Assembly: GCA_900110975.1 (NCBI GenBank)
Contig: FOFK01000005.1
Span: 162,184 to 226,183, forward strand
DNA length: 64,000 nucleotides
From: Lachnospiraceae bacterium RM5
GTDB taxonomy: Bacteria > Bacillota > Clostridia > Lachnospirales > Lachnospiraceae
Reading direction: 5' to 3'
Positions 28,717-38,206 of the stretch are shown in pieces (the stretch's first letter is position 1; each line of letters begins with the position of its first letter). The notes beneath the pieces are model-generated. The model did no database searches. It saw nothing but the letters and a program-made list of their open reading frames with translations, and was not told where the DNA came from. Position numbers and translations under genes: made by a program.

Positions 28717-29409
28717 GATTTCCCAATCAATACCAGAAATTCCATTATCCTCAAGAAAGTTCTTTGCATCCCTAAAATGCATGCAACCAAAGAAACCTCT
28801 GTATGCTGATAAAGGACTTGGATGAGCTCCTGTTAAAACAAAGGCATTTTCATTTGTTATCATTCCATTTTTCTTTATAGAATGATTTCCCCAAAGGATA
28901 AATACAACTTTTCTATCCGAATCATTCAGAGCTTTTATTGCCGCGTCAGTAAACTTTTCCCATCCTAAATTCTTATGAGAAAGAGCCTCATGTTCTTTAA
29001 CTGTCAGTATGGTATTTAATAAAAGTATGCCTGAATCAGCCCACTTTTTTAAATATCCACTTTCTTTTTCTGATAAATTATCTACACCAGTTTCCTCTTT
29101 AATCTCTTTATAGATATTTCTTAGAGATGGTGGTAATTTTACCCCTTCTTTTACCGAAAAACTAAGACCATGGGCCTGTCCTTTTTCATGATATGGATCC
29201 TGTCCAAGTATGACTACTTTAACATCATTAAAATCTGTATATTTAAAAGCATTAAATAAATCTTCCTTAGGCGGAAATACCACTTCATTTAAATACTTTT
29301 CTTCTATTTTTTCTGATAATTCCTTAAAATAATCTTTTTTAAATTCTTCTTTTAAAACTTCCTTCCAGCCGTTATCAGGAAAAAGATTTTCTAAAAACAA
29401 ATTACTCAT
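28714..29409 (-). CDS. ung: Uracil-DNA glycosylase
   Basis: Family 1 UDG: removes uracil from DNA. The catalytic water-activating Asp71 is in GQDPYH, followed by [17 protein letters not shown] and the C-terminal [13 protein letters not shown] with catalytic His are present. 231 aa is normal. The ATG overlaps the hisF stop by 8 nt, and no separate ribosome binding site is needed. It is the last gene of the long minus-strand chain that begins with the ABC transporter at 37660. Confidence 0.97.
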   Translation of the reverse strand: MSNLFLENLFPDNGWKEVLKEEFKKDYFKELSEKIEEKYLNEVVFPPKEDLFNAFKYTDFNDVKVVILGQDPYHEKGQAHGLSFSVKEGVKLPPSLRNIYKEIKEETGVDNLSEKESGYLKKWADSGILLLNTILTVKEHEALSHKNLGWEKFTDAAIKALNDSDRKVVFILWGNHSIKKNGMITNENAFVLTGAHPSPLSAYRGFFGCMHFRDAKNFLEDNGISGIDWEI

Positions 29410-30163
29410 ATCTTACACTGACACCTTTATCTTTAAGATATTTCTTTAAATCTTTTATCTCCATTTCTTTATAGTGAAAAAGCGAAGCTGCAAGTGCCGC
29501 ATCTGCTTTACCTTCTGTAAGAACGCTTAAGAAATGTTCTTTTGTTCCTGCGCCACCTGATGCTATAACAGGTATTGATACAGCTTCTGCAACCTTCTTT
29601 GTAAGCTCATCATCATAACCATTTTTTGTTCCATCACAATCCATGCTTGTAAGAAGGATTTCTCCTGCTCCAAGCAAGTCTGCTTTTTTAGCCCACTCAA
29701 TAGCATCTATTCCTGTATCTATTCTTCCACCGTGCTTATAAATATTCCAGCTGCCATTTTCATTTCTCTTAGCATCTATGGCAACAACAACGCACTGGCT
29801 TCCAAATATATCAGCTGCTTCTTTTATAAGATTAGGATTATCTATGGCAGCAGAATTAACTGCAACTTTATCTGCACCCTCTCTTAAAATCTCCTTAAAA
29901 TCATCAACAGTTCTTATTCCACCACCTACTGTAAATGGAATAAATACCTGTTTTGCAACTTCCCTGACCATATCAACAACTGTTCTTCTATGATCAGAAG
30001 ATGCAGTAATATCAAGAAATACAAGCTCATCAGCTCCTGCTTTATCATAAGCCTTTGCAACTTCTATAGGATCTCCTGCATCTTTAATATTTACAAAATT
30101 TATACCTTTAACAACTCTGTTATTATCTACATCAAGACATGGAATTATTCTTTTTGTATGCAT
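29402..30163 (-). CDS. hisF: Imidazole glycerol phosphate synthase, cyclase subunit
   Basis: With HisH, makes imidazole-glycerol phosphate and AICAR in histidine synthesis. It is a beta-barrel protein beginning [19 protein letters not shown] with a catalytic Asp in CLDV. The second catalytic Asp lies in [15 protein letters not shown], and PVIASGGAG binds phosphate. The ATG at 30163 has AGGAG 7 nt upstream. An in-frame ATG at 30184 would place that box inside the gene and is rejected. It follows hisH by 10 nt. No other his genes occur in the window. Confidence 0.96.
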   Translation of the reverse strand: MHTKRIIPCLDVDNNRVVKGINFVNIKDAGDPIEVAKAYDKAGADELVFLDITASSDHRRTVVDMVREVAKQVFIPFTVGGGIRTVDDFKEILREGADKVAVNSAAIDNPNLIKEAADIFGSQCVVVAIDAKRNENGSWNIYKHGGRIDTGIDAIEWAKKADLLGAGEILLTSMDCDGTKNGYDDELTKKVAEAVSIPVIASGGAGTKEHFLSVLTEGKADAALAASLFHYKEMEIKDLKKYLKDKGVSVRYE

Positions 30164-30173
30164 ATTATCACTC

Positions 30174-30779
30174 CTATAATTCAATAAAATTCTTTAATAT
30201 CTTAAGTCCTGTTTCACCACTCTTTTCAGGATGGAACTGACATGCAAAAACATTATCCTTTTCAATAGATGCCTCAAATTTTATACCATAATCTGATTTT
30301 GCCCTTACAATATCTTTATCCTTTGCATCTAAATAATATGAATGGACGAAATATACAAAAGAATTATCTTTTACTCCATTAAATAATCTTCCATTGTTTA
30401 AAAGTTTCAAAGAATTCCAGCCTATATGAGGAATCTTGAGTCCCATATCACTATCAAATTTTTTTATCTTACCATCAAGTATCCCAAGGCCTGCTACTCC
30501 TTTTGCTTCATCACTTTCATTAAATAAAAGCTGAAGACCAAGACATATTCCAAGAAATGGAGTCTTTTTATCTACCACATCATAAATAGTATTTTTTAAA
30601 TTGCATTCGTTTATCTTTTCCATGCAATCCCCAAAGTTTCCTACACCCGGAAGAATAACTTTATCAGCTGATAAAATCTCATCCTTATCTCTTGTAATTA
30701 CTGTATCTTCACCCAGAAAATTTATTGCTTTCTCCACGCTCTTTAAATTTCCTGCTCCATAATCAATTATTGCTATCAT
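30174..30779 (-). CDS. hisH: Imidazole glycerol phosphate synthase, glutamine amidotransferase subunit
   Basis: Class I glutamine amidotransferase that feeds ammonia to HisF. It has [10 protein letters not shown], the nucleophile Cys in [12 protein letters not shown], and the His-Glu pair in [12 protein letters not shown]. 201 aa is normal. It starts 17 nt inside the end of the histidine kinase gene, with AAAGGTGG upstream, so it is translationally linked to a signalling gene rather than to the usual histidine operon. Confidence 0.96.
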   Translation of the reverse strand: MIAIIDYGAGNLKSVEKAINFLGEDTVITRDKDEILSADKVILPGVGNFGDCMEKINECNLKNTIYDVVDKKTPFLGICLGLQLLFNESDEAKGVAGLGILDGKIKKFDSDMGLKIPHIGWNSLKLLNNGRLFNGVKDNSFVYFVHSYYLDAKDKDIVRAKSDYGIKFEASIEKDNVFACQFHPEKSGETGLKILKNFIEL

Positions 30780-32256
30780 AATTTACCACCTTTAAATCAA
30801 AAAAGAATTTTACGCCATCATCTACATTTTCAACACCACATTCTGTCTTATGATTTGTAGCAATAGCTTTAACAATAGAAAGACCAATACCGCTTCCGCC
30901 ATATTCTCTTGTTCTTGCCTTATCTACCTTGTAAAATTTTGTCCATATATTTTCTATATCTTCCTCAGGAATATTGCTTCCTGAATTATATACATTCAAT
31001 CTTACTACATCTTCATTAATAAAATCAAGCCAGACTTTTATCCATCCCTTGTTTTCAACATAATTAATGGCATTTGTAAGATAATTTGTAATCACTTCCT
31101 CAATCTTGAATTCATCAGCCCTTACAAAATAATTCTTATCTTCAATAAATTCAATATTTACGTCCTTTTCCTTTGCAAGATATGAAAGTTTTCCTACAAT
31201 TCCTTTAATTACTTCATTTATGGAAAAATCTTCCATTTCAAGTTCCACTGCTCCTATTTCAAGTTGATTTAAAGCAAGAAGATTTTTTACCATCTTATTC
31301 ATTTTCATTGCTTCATCTTCAATTACGTCACAATAAAACTGTTTTGATTCTTCATCATCCACAACAGAATCAGACAAGCCTTCTGCATAACCCTGAATCA
31401 AAGCTATAGGAGTCTTAAGTTCATGAGAAATATTAGAAATAAATTCTTTTCTCATATTATCTATTTCTTCTTTTTTCTCAATATCTTTTTTAAGCATCTC
31501 ATTTGCTGACTGAAGCTCAGATAAAGTTTTTTCAAGCTCATCCGACATATAATTTAAATTATTTCCCAAAATACCAATCTCATCATTTGTTTTAATCATG
31601 GACTTTTCTTTAAAATTAAGATGAGCCATTTCCTCTGAAACCCTTGCAAGATGTTTAATTGGTTTTGTAAATATTCTTGTAAAAATCAGGGAACCAAATA
31701 TTTCAATCGTAAAAACAATAATTGCAATATAAACAAAAAATCTGTTAGAAATATCCGCACTTTCCCTTATGCTGTTAATGGCAATTCTCATAAGGAAAAT
31801 CTTATTATCACTAAAAAATCCGTTAAGCTCCAAAAATCCTGACTCATCATTTTTATTTAATAAATATCTGCTTAAAGTATAATTATTATTTTTCTCAATA
31901 ATAGAATAATTTTCACTATTTAAACCAAGATTTATTTCAAGAAGTCTTTGTACCAGTACTGTTCCATTTCCATACCTGAATATCTCACTTCCTGAATTAT
32001 CAATAATAACAATGGTTATCCCATGTTTTTCACAAAGCTTGGAAAGACTTTCTTCATCATCTTCACTTATCTTTTCTGAATCTGCAAGAGATTCACTTAT
32101 TTTTTCATAACAATTAAGCAATGTCTTTTCTTTTTCTTTTATATAAAATCTTGGCAGAAAAATACTGTTGATAATTATAAATACAGCAAAAGAAATTAAT
32201 GTAAAAGAGCAAAGCATTAATGTAATTTTAAATCTGATTGAATTTCTTAATTTCAA
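30763..32256 (-). CDS. Membrane sensor histidine kinase
   Basis: A short cytoplasmic N-terminus is followed by a membrane helix (FKITLMLCSFTLISFAVFIIINSIF), an extracytoplasmic sensor of about 130 aa, a second helix, a HAMP linker and a coiled coil. The phospho-acceptor His is in FISNISHELKTPIALIQGYAEGL, and a HATPase domain has NYLTNAINYV and YGGSGIGLSIV. The start is inferred as a TTG at 32256 with GGAG 8 nt upstream. The longer open frame from 32349 would overlap the regulator by 62 nt and lacks a site. It pairs with the adjacent response regulator. The signal is unknown. Confidence 0.92.
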   Translation of the reverse strand: MKLRNSIRFKITLMLCSFTLISFAVFIIINSIFLPRFYIKEKEKTLLNCYEKISESLADSEKISEDDEESLSKLCEKHGITIVIIDNSGSEIFRYGNGTVLVQRLLEINLGLNSENYSIIEKNNNYTLSRYLLNKNDESGFLELNGFFSDNKIFLMRIAINSIRESADISNRFFVYIAIIVFTIEIFGSLIFTRIFTKPIKHLARVSEEMAHLNFKEKSMIKTNDEIGILGNNLNYMSDELEKTLSELQSANEMLKKDIEKKEEIDNMRKEFISNISHELKTPIALIQGYAEGLSDSVVDDEESKQFYCDVIEDEAMKMNKMVKNLLALNQLEIGAVELEMEDFSINEVIKGIVGKLSYLAKEKDVNIEFIEDKNYFVRADEFKIEEVITNYLTNAINYVENKGWIKVWLDFINEDVVRLNVYNSGSNIPEEDIENIWTKFYKVDKARTREYGGSGIGLSIVKAIATNHKTECGVENVDDGVKFFFDLKVVNYDSNN

Positions 32257-32287
32257 TATAACATCTCCAATCCGGAAAATGCCACAC

Positions 32288-32968
32288 TTATGGCTTTTCA
32301 AACTTATATCCAAGTCCCCATATTGTCTTAATATATTCTCCACAAACACCTAACTTACTTCTTAATTTTTTTACATGTGTATCAATTGTTCTTGTATCGC
32401 CTGAATAATCATAATTCCATACAGTTGTAAGTATTGTTTCCCTTGATAATGCAATACCTTTATTTTCAACAAAATAAACCAAAAGCTCAAATTCTTTAAA
32501 ACTTAAATCCACAGGATTTCCTTCAACTTTAACAATATGGGCTGTTTTATCAATAACAAGTTTTCCAACCTCAATAACGTCATTAACGCCTAAATTATTT
32601 GTTCTTCTAAGTATGGAATCAATTCTTGCCACAAGAATTCTTGGGCTGAATGGTTTTGAAATATATTCATCAACACCTGCATCAAAACCTATAAGCTCAT
32701 CAATTTCTTCTGATTTTGCCGTAAGCATAACAATTGGAACCCTTGACTCTTTTCTGATTTCTTTACATACCTGATATCCATCCATTATAGGCATCATAAC
32801 ATCAAGTACTATCAAATCTATATTTTCATCACCAAAAAAGACATCTAAAGCTTCTTCACCATTTGAAGCTGTAACAACTTCATATCCATGCTTTAATAAA
32901 AAGTCACCCACAAGTTTTCTCATTCTGCTTTCATCATCTACAACCAAAATTTTTAATTTCTTATCCAT
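32288..32968 (-). CDS. OmpR-family response regulator
   Basis: The receiver domain (KILVVDDESRMRKLV, phospho-acceptor Asp56 in LIVLDVMMP, LTAKSEEID, SKPFSP) is joined to a winged-helix DNA-binding domain (SFKEFELLVYFVENKG, TRTIDTHVKKLRSKLG, IKTIWGLGYKF). 226 aa is typical. The ATG overlaps the GDPD stop by 8 nt, with GGAG upstream. It forms a two-component pair with the kinase that follows. Its targets are not evident; autoregulation of this operon or response to membrane stress is possible. Confidence 0.95.
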   Translation of the reverse strand: MDKKLKILVVDDESRMRKLVGDFLLKHGYEVVTASNGEEALDVFFGDENIDLIVLDVMMPIMDGYQVCKEIRKESRVPIVMLTAKSEEIDELIGFDAGVDEYISKPFSPRILVARIDSILRRTNNLGVNDVIEVGKLVIDKTAHIVKVEGNPVDLSFKEFELLVYFVENKGIALSRETILTTVWNYDYSGDTRTIDTHVKKLRSKLGVCGEYIKTIWGLGYKFEKP

Positions 32969-34817
32969 AAATACTGCTGCTCCTTTCTATCAAAACATAC
33001 CCTGAAAGATAATCAAATATATCCCTTACAACATTTGAAGTTTTACTCTTATTTACAACAGATCTTGCAAGAGAAACATTATCCGTTATTATATTATCAA
33101 CACCTGCATCTATCATATCATTTATGCCTTTTTCATCATTAACAGTCCATACATATACTTCTTTTCCCATATTATGGATTTTCTTAACCATAGCTCCATT
33201 TACAAAAAGAATATTAAGACTGAATCCGTCTGCATATTTAAGTGTGGCAATATTTCCAAGTGCAACACTCATAACATAAATAGTTTTTATATTTTCATCA
33301 TAATTTTTTATCTTCTTTAAAGAATTGTAATTTTGCGATGTAATAACACATTTCTTTGCAAAATCATTTTCATTAACTATATCAACAACTTTTTCTTCAA
33401 GACCTTTTTCGTTAGAAGAGGCCTTTATCTCTATATTTAATTTAACTTTATTTTTCTTAGCCAGTTTAATAACATCTACCAGAAGCGGTATCTGTTCCCC
33501 TTCATATTTTTTATTCATATAACTTCCCGCATCAAGCTCTAGTATTTCATCATAAGTAAGTTCCCAGGCTTTCTTTTTGACCCCTGTTGTCCTCTTAAAG
33601 CTTTCATCATGCATAACAAAAACCTGTCCGTCCTTACTAAGGTGCACATCAAGTTCTATCCATTTTGCACCATATCCTATAGCTTTTTCAAAAGCTATCA
33701 TTGTATTTTCAGGATAAATGTTTGAAGCACCCCTGTGGGATGTTATCTCCATTGTCCTTACATGACTGATATTAAGAGTAAAATCACCTCTTAAATATCC
33801 ATTAATATAATAAGATAATCCTCCAAGAAGGAAAATTATTACCAATAAAAATCCTGCATATAATCTTCTAAGTGCAGCCTTGCTGAAATTAAATTTTATT
33901 GCGCCATTATCAACAATATCTTCAATTTCTTCTCCACGTTCTTCTTTTCTTGTATAATACATTGTTGCAATTGTTGCATAACCTATAGGTGTAGCAAGAG
34001 CAACAAATATAACAGCAAGTAATATTATTACTATAACAAGCATGGCAGAAAATACAGCTCTTGCAAGATAATACCCTTTAAAAAATTTTTTAAGAACAAC
34101 TACGATTAATACACCAAAAGAAATAACAACAAAAAACATAACATATATTATTCCCTGGATAGCAAGCATTCTTATTAAATCAACAAATTTATTCTTTTTT
34201 GAAAATCTTGCACTTCTATATCCTGCCTTAAAAAAATTAAGTTTTTCAAGTGTAAAAAAATGAAATGAATACATCCATCTTAATGTCAGATAAGCAAATA
34301 CAACTAAACACGATATAAGTATCCATCTGTAATATGGTATTGAAACAACATATACTTTCAATACATATGGTAATGAAATTGTCTGAAAAAGACCGGATGT
34401 TATACCAATATTCATAAATGGAAACATAATTGCCACTATAAATACTATTCCAATATTTGTTGGTATAAACATTCTGAATGATTTAAGAAAAGCAAATTTA
34501 AATGCACTTACGGCATTTGTTTTTTCATTTCTTCTCGAAAAATCAAATATATAAATATTCCCTATAATATCAATAAGTGCATAGAATCCGATTACTATAA
34601 GCAAAATACAAAGATAAATAATTGTTTTTGGATTTTTTAAAAATTTTATAAGATTATACTTTGTTATGTATTTGTATCCACTTAACTTCATTACCATATT
34701 TAATGATAAATTAAGTAATGGTATGGCTAATAACGCCGCAGTCAGCTTATATAAAATTTCAAAAATAACAATTGCTCTCCAATTAAACTTTATCAATCTT
34801 ATTACTTTTGCTATCAT
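32961..34817 (-). CDS. Membrane-bound glycerophosphodiester phosphodiesterase
   Basis: The first 350 or so residues form about seven membrane helices of the type fused to GDPD in Firmicutes. The C-terminal 250 residues are a GDPD barrel with TSHRGASNIYPENTMIAFEKAI (catalytic His and metal-binding Glu), IELDVHLSKDGQVFVMHDE (second catalytic His), and VYVWTVNDEKGINDMIDAGVDNIITDN. The expected activity is hydrolysis of glycerophosphodiesters, perhaps from lipids or teichoic-acid-type polymers. It starts 43 nt after the ABC ATPase, without a good ribosome binding site, and overlaps the response regulator. Confidence 0.9.
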   Translation of the reverse strand: MIAKVIRLIKFNWRAIVIFEILYKLTAALLAIPLLNLSLNMVMKLSGYKYITKYNLIKFLKNPKTIIYLCILLIVIGFYALIDIIGNIYIFDFSRRNEKTNAVSAFKFAFLKSFRMFIPTNIGIVFIVAIMFPFMNIGITSGLFQTISLPYVLKVYVVSIPYYRWILISCLVVFAYLTLRWMYSFHFFTLEKLNFFKAGYRSARFSKKNKFVDLIRMLAIQGIIYVMFFVVISFGVLIVVVLKKFFKGYYLARAVFSAMLVIVIILLAVIFVALATPIGYATIATMYYTRKEERGEEIEDIVDNGAIKFNFSKAALRRLYAGFLLVIIFLLGGLSYYINGYLRGDFTLNISHVRTMEITSHRGASNIYPENTMIAFEKAIGYGAKWIELDVHLSKDGQVFVMHDESFKRTTGVKKKAWELTYDEILELDAGSYMNKKYEGEQIPLLVDVIKLAKKNKVKLNIEIKASSNEKGLEEKVVDIVNENDFAKKCVITSQNYNSLKKIKNYDENIKTIYVMSVALGNIATLKYADGFSLNILFVNGAMVKKIHNMGKEVYVWTVNDEKGINDMIDAGVDNIITDNVSLARSVVNKSKTSNVVRDIFDYLSGYVLIERSSSIYG

Positions 34818-34860
34818 ATCGAATTCTATGCACCGTCCATTAAATCCTATTAATTATAAA

Positions 34861-35661
34861 TTAATTATCTCCAAGCATCATTCTGTCGCTTATTTCATCT
34901 GCACCTGCAGCATGTTCAAACATAGAAAGCAGATCTGATACTTTAAGGTTTTTCTTTTGTTCTCCCTTTACATCAACAACTACTCTTCCCTTACTCATCA
35001 TAATAAGTCTGTTACCATGATCTATGGCATGTCTCATATTATGAGTAACCATAAGTGTTGTTAATTTATTTTCCCTGACTATTTTATCAGTTGTTTCTAA
35101 TACTTTCGCAGCTGTCTTAGGATCAAGAGCTGCTGTATGTTCATCTAATAAAAGTAGTTTTGGTTTTTTCATTGTTGCCATAAGAAGAGTAAGAGCCTGT
35201 CTCTGACCTCCTGATAAAAGACCAACTTTTGTACTAAGTCTGTCCTCAAGACCAAGGTCTAACACTTTAAGCTTTTCTCTGAATTCTTCTCTCTCTTCCT
35301 TTGTAACACCCCATCTGAGTGTACGAAGTTTTCCTCTTCTGAGAGCTAATGCTATATTTTCATCAATCTGCATATCTGCTGCAGTTCCTGTCATTGGATC
35401 CTGGAAAACTCTTCCTAAAAAGACTGCTCTTTTATGTTCAGGCAATCCGGAAATATCTTTTCCATCAATAAAAACTGCTCCCGAATCTACAGGCCAGACA
35501 CCTGCTATAGCATTTAATGTAGTTGATTTTCCTGCACCATTACCACCGATAATAGTACAGAAATCACCTTCCTCAAGTTTAAGAGAAACACCATTTAAAG
35601 CAACTTTCTCATTTATTGTACCTTTATTAAAGGTTTTATGTAAATCACGTATTTCCAACAT
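34861..35661 (-). CDS. ABC transporter ATP-binding protein (TrpX-type system)
   Basis: Nucleotide-binding subunit: Walker A GGNGAGKST, signature LLSGGQRQALTLLMA, Walker B LLLLDEHTAALDP, H-loop VTHNMRHAID. It starts 4 nt after the permease gene with GAGG upstream. Together with the permease and lipoprotein it forms a complete importer of the class whose substrate-binding proteins (ABC_sub_bind family) include tryptophan and tyrosine binders. Confidence 0.93.
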   Translation of the reverse strand: MLEIRDLHKTFNKGTINEKVALNGVSLKLEEGDFCTIIGGNGAGKSTTLNAIAGVWPVDSGAVFIDGKDISGLPEHKRAVFLGRVFQDPMTGTAADMQIDENIALALRRGKLRTLRWGVTKEEREEFREKLKVLDLGLEDRLSTKVGLLSGGQRQALTLLMATMKKPKLLLLDEHTAALDPKTAAKVLETTDKIVRENKLTTLMVTHNMRHAIDHGNRLIMMSKGRVVVDVKGEQKKNLKVSDLLSMFEHAAGADEISDRMMLGDN

Positions 35662-35665
35662 ATAG

Positions 35666-36631
35666 CTATTCCTCCACTGTTAAACCATTCTTTTTGTTTT
35701 CCCTGGCAAGTCTTCTAAAGGAATTTTTTCTGGCATTCTTTAAATATGGTACTGCAAGGAAGATTGCAACTACAATAGCTGTCAATAACTTCATATCATC
35801 TGCAGGGAATTTAAGCCATAATACGAATACATATACGAGATAATAAATAACTGCACCAACTACGACAAAGAATAATCTTAATATAAAATTAAGTCTCTTA
35901 CGTAATAATGCTTCACCAATTACCTCACCGATAATAACAGCTGCAAGACCGATTACGATAGCACCTCTACCCATATTTACATCAGCAAATCCCTGATACT
36001 GGGCAAGCATTCCACCTGCAAGTGCTACAAGACCGTTACTAAGTGCAAGAGCAATAATTTTCATATGATTGATATTAATACCCTGTGCTTTTGCCATATT
36101 AGGATTAATACCTGTGGCTCTTATTGCAGAACCCTGTTCAGTTCCAAGATACCAGTAAAGAATAAGTATTATCACTATAAGACAGGCTGCAACTATCATT
36201 ATTGTTTTATTTAATAAGTTAATGTTTGATGTAAAATACAACTTAACCTGATTTACATTAATTGCCTGGTTTGCTTTTCCTAAAATATTTAAATTTATTG
36301 AGTATAAAGCAATCTGTGTCAAAATACCTGCAAGGATATCAGGAATACCAAGTGTAGTATGAAGTATTCCTGTTACAATTCCTGCAAGAACACCTGCAAC
36401 AAATGAAACCAGAAGTGCAAGCTGTGGATTATATCCATTAAAAATCATCATTATACATACAGAACCACCTGTTGCAAGTGAACCATCAACAGTAAGATCT
36501 GCAAAATTAAGCATCTTAAATGTTAAGAACAATCCAAGCGCCATAACTCCCCAGATAAGTCCCTGTGCAATACCACCGGGACATGAGTTGAACAACGCTT
36601 CCGGATTTAACATTGAAAAATATTCCGCCAC
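35666..36631 (-). CDS. ABC transporter permease (branched-chain-amino-acid-permease type)
   Basis: An integral membrane protein with 8 or more hydrophobic segments. Motifs typical of the family are MALGLFLTFKMLNFADLTVDGS near the N-terminus and LALSNGLVALAGGMLAQYQGF in the cytoplasmic coupling region. The start is a GTG at 36631 with GGAGG 8 nt upstream. It sits between the substrate-binding lipoprotein and the ATPase. Confidence 0.92.
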   Translation of the reverse strand: MAEYFSMLNPEALFNSCPGGIAQGLIWGVMALGLFLTFKMLNFADLTVDGSLATGGSVCIMMIFNGYNPQLALLVSFVAGVLAGIVTGILHTTLGIPDILAGILTQIALYSINLNILGKANQAINVNQVKLYFTSNINLLNKTIMIVAACLIVIILILYWYLGTEQGSAIRATGINPNMAKAQGININHMKIIALALSNGLVALAGGMLAQYQGFADVNMGRGAIVIGLAAVIIGEVIGEALLRKRLNFILRLFFVVVGAVIYYLVYVFVLWLKFPADDMKLLTAIVVAIFLAVPYLKNARKNSFRRLARENKKNGLTVEE

Positions 36632-36661
36632 CAGAATAACCTCCGTCTATATCAAAATAAA

Positions 36662-37660
36662 TTATTCTGCTACAGCTTCAACGCCTTCGTAATCATCTGG
36701 GATTGTGATTCCGATTGCTTCTGCATAATCTTTATTGTATTTCTTTGTTGTTGTAGCTGCAAATGCAATATCCATGCTTGCTGGATCTGTTCCGTTTTCA
36801 AGGATATCTGCTGCCATTTCACCAGCCTTGTATCCGATGTCATAGTAGCTGATTGATAATGTTGCAAGACCACCTGAAGCCATCATGTTTTCTTCACCAC
36901 AGATAACTGGTAATTTAGCTGGCTGACAAATATTATTTACAATTGTCATGTTTGAAGCTGCTGTATTATCTGTTGGGATATATACACAATCACAGTCTTC
37001 TGCAAGTGCTGAAACTACTGACTGGATATCATTTGAATCTGTAAATGTATATTCTTTATATTCAACCTTATCTTCATCTAAGTATTTTTCAATCTGTTCT
37101 GCCTGATATTTTGAGTTAGCTTCTGCTGAACAATAAAGGATACCAACCTTCTTTACATCAGGAACAAGCTCTAATATCATATCTTCCTGCTGATCAAGTG
37201 GAGCAAGGTCAGATGTACCTGTTACATTGATACCTGTGCTTCCATTCCAGTCAGAGATTTCAAGTGCTGTAGCATAATCTGTAATAGATGTTCCAACGAT
37301 TGGAATATCAGATGTAGCTGAAACAGCTGCCTGAAGTGCTGGTGTAGCATTTGCTAAAATAAGATCATATTTATTTGAAGCAAATCCTGTAACGATTGTT
37401 GAACATGTAGCTGAATCACCCTGAGCATTCTGTTCATCAAAAGCCACATCATCACCAAATTTATCTTTTAAAGCATCCTTAAATCCATCTGTTGCTGCAT
37501 CTAAAGCATCATGCTGTACTAACTGACAGATACCTACTTTATATTTAGCCTTTGATAAATTTCCATTATCTTTCTTTTCGTCAGAATTTCCTGAACCACA
37601 TGCAGTAAGTGAAAGTGCTAATGCACCACACATAAGTAATGATACGATTTTTTTCTTCAT
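36662..37660 (-). CDS. ABC transporter substrate-binding lipoprotein (TrpX-like)
   Basis: Lipoprotein signal with lipobox LSLTAC (Cys at about 21). The mature part has the ABC_sub_bind pattern: YKVGICQLVQHDALDAATDGF, then LILANATPALQAAVSATSDIPIVG, VGILYCSAEANS and VYIPTDNTAASN. The likely ligand is an aromatic amino acid or a related small molecule; the sequence alone does not decide. GGAGG lies 9 nt before the ATG. It has its own promoter and a leader of about 90 nt in which I see no T-box. Confidence 0.9.
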   Translation of the reverse strand: MKKKIVSLLMCGALALSLTACGSGNSDEKKDNGNLSKAKYKVGICQLVQHDALDAATDGFKDALKDKFGDDVAFDEQNAQGDSATCSTIVTGFASNKYDLILANATPALQAAVSATSDIPIVGTSITDYATALEISDWNGSTGINVTGTSDLAPLDQQEDMILELVPDVKKVGILYCSAEANSKYQAEQIEKYLDEDKVEYKEYTFTDSNDIQSVVSALAEDCDCVYIPTDNTAASNMTIVNNICQPAKLPVICGEENMMASGGLATLSISYYDIGYKAGEMAADILENGTDPASMDIAFAATTTKKYNKDYAEAIGITIPDDYEGVEAVAE

Positions 37661-37758
37661 TTTTAAAAACCTCCATAAAATAAATAAAGAATCAATACTT
37701 TTGTAATTGCCTCAAGCCATATAAAGTCTAGATTTTTCTTACAAAAACATACTTCTAT

Positions 37759-37787
37759 ATAATACCACGAAGTGTAAAAAACCTCAA
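37759..37787 (-). promoter_or_regulatory. Promoter of the TrpX-type transporter operon
   Basis: On the minus strand: TTGAGG (37787-37782), 17 bp, TATTAT (37764-37759). It probably drives the whole chain down to ung unless internal promoters exist. Confidence 0.65.
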
Positions 37788-37803
37788 TCATTTGCTTAAA
37801 ATA

Positions 37804-37832
37804 TTGACAGAATAAAAATTTAGTTGTAATCT
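37804..37832 (+). promoter_or_regulatory. tmRNA promoter
   Basis: TTGACA (37804-37809), 17 bp, TAATCT (37827-37832). It would start transcription a few bases before the mature 5' end at 37845, leaving a short leader for RNase P to remove. Confidence 0.55.
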
Positions 37833-37844
37833 TTTAATATTAAT

Positions 37845-38179
37845 GGGCTAGTACTGGTTTCGACGGGGGCTTTGAAGCCGGAGAAGCGAGTCGTCTGTAA
37901 CGCGATAAGTACAAAATTAAATTAAACGCTAACGAAAATTTAGCAGCTGCCTAAGTTGCAGCAGTCTGAACCTTAAGCACCTACACTTAAGGGGATGGCT
38001 TCAAACCCATGTAGGAAACGGTTTGTACAAAGCTTTGAGTACAAATACGTATTATGAAGCTACCTCTTTTATAAGAATGTTAATTTTCGTATACTAGAGG
38101 GAATCCTAAATAATTAACTACGCTCGTAGAAGTACGGTGAATGGGCTTTCGGACATGGGTTCGATTCCCATCTAGTCCA
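37845..38179 (+). ncRNA. ssrA: tmRNA (SsrA), one-piece
   Basis: The 5' end GGGCTAG pairs with CTAGTCC at 38172-38178 to form the acceptor stem. TGGTTTCGACGGGGG follows near the 5' end, and the T-arm GGTTCGATTCC is near the 3' end. CCA is not encoded exactly (ACTA follows the stem). The tag frame is 37928-37954: resume codon GCT, then AAC GAA AAT TTA GCA GCT GCC TAA. The encoded tag is ANENLAAA, which with the charged Ala gives AANENLAAA. A T-rich stretch follows the gene. The RNA rescues ribosomes stalled on broken mRNAs, together with SmpB. Confidence 0.97.
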
Positions 38180-38206
38180 CTATTTTTTTCTAAGTCAATA
38201 TGTCTT

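Noticed and set aside
37661-37758. T-box or other amino-acid riboswitch before the TrpX-type transporter
   Set aside because: The leader of about 90 nt has no specifier-loop or T-box sequence and no terminator hairpin.
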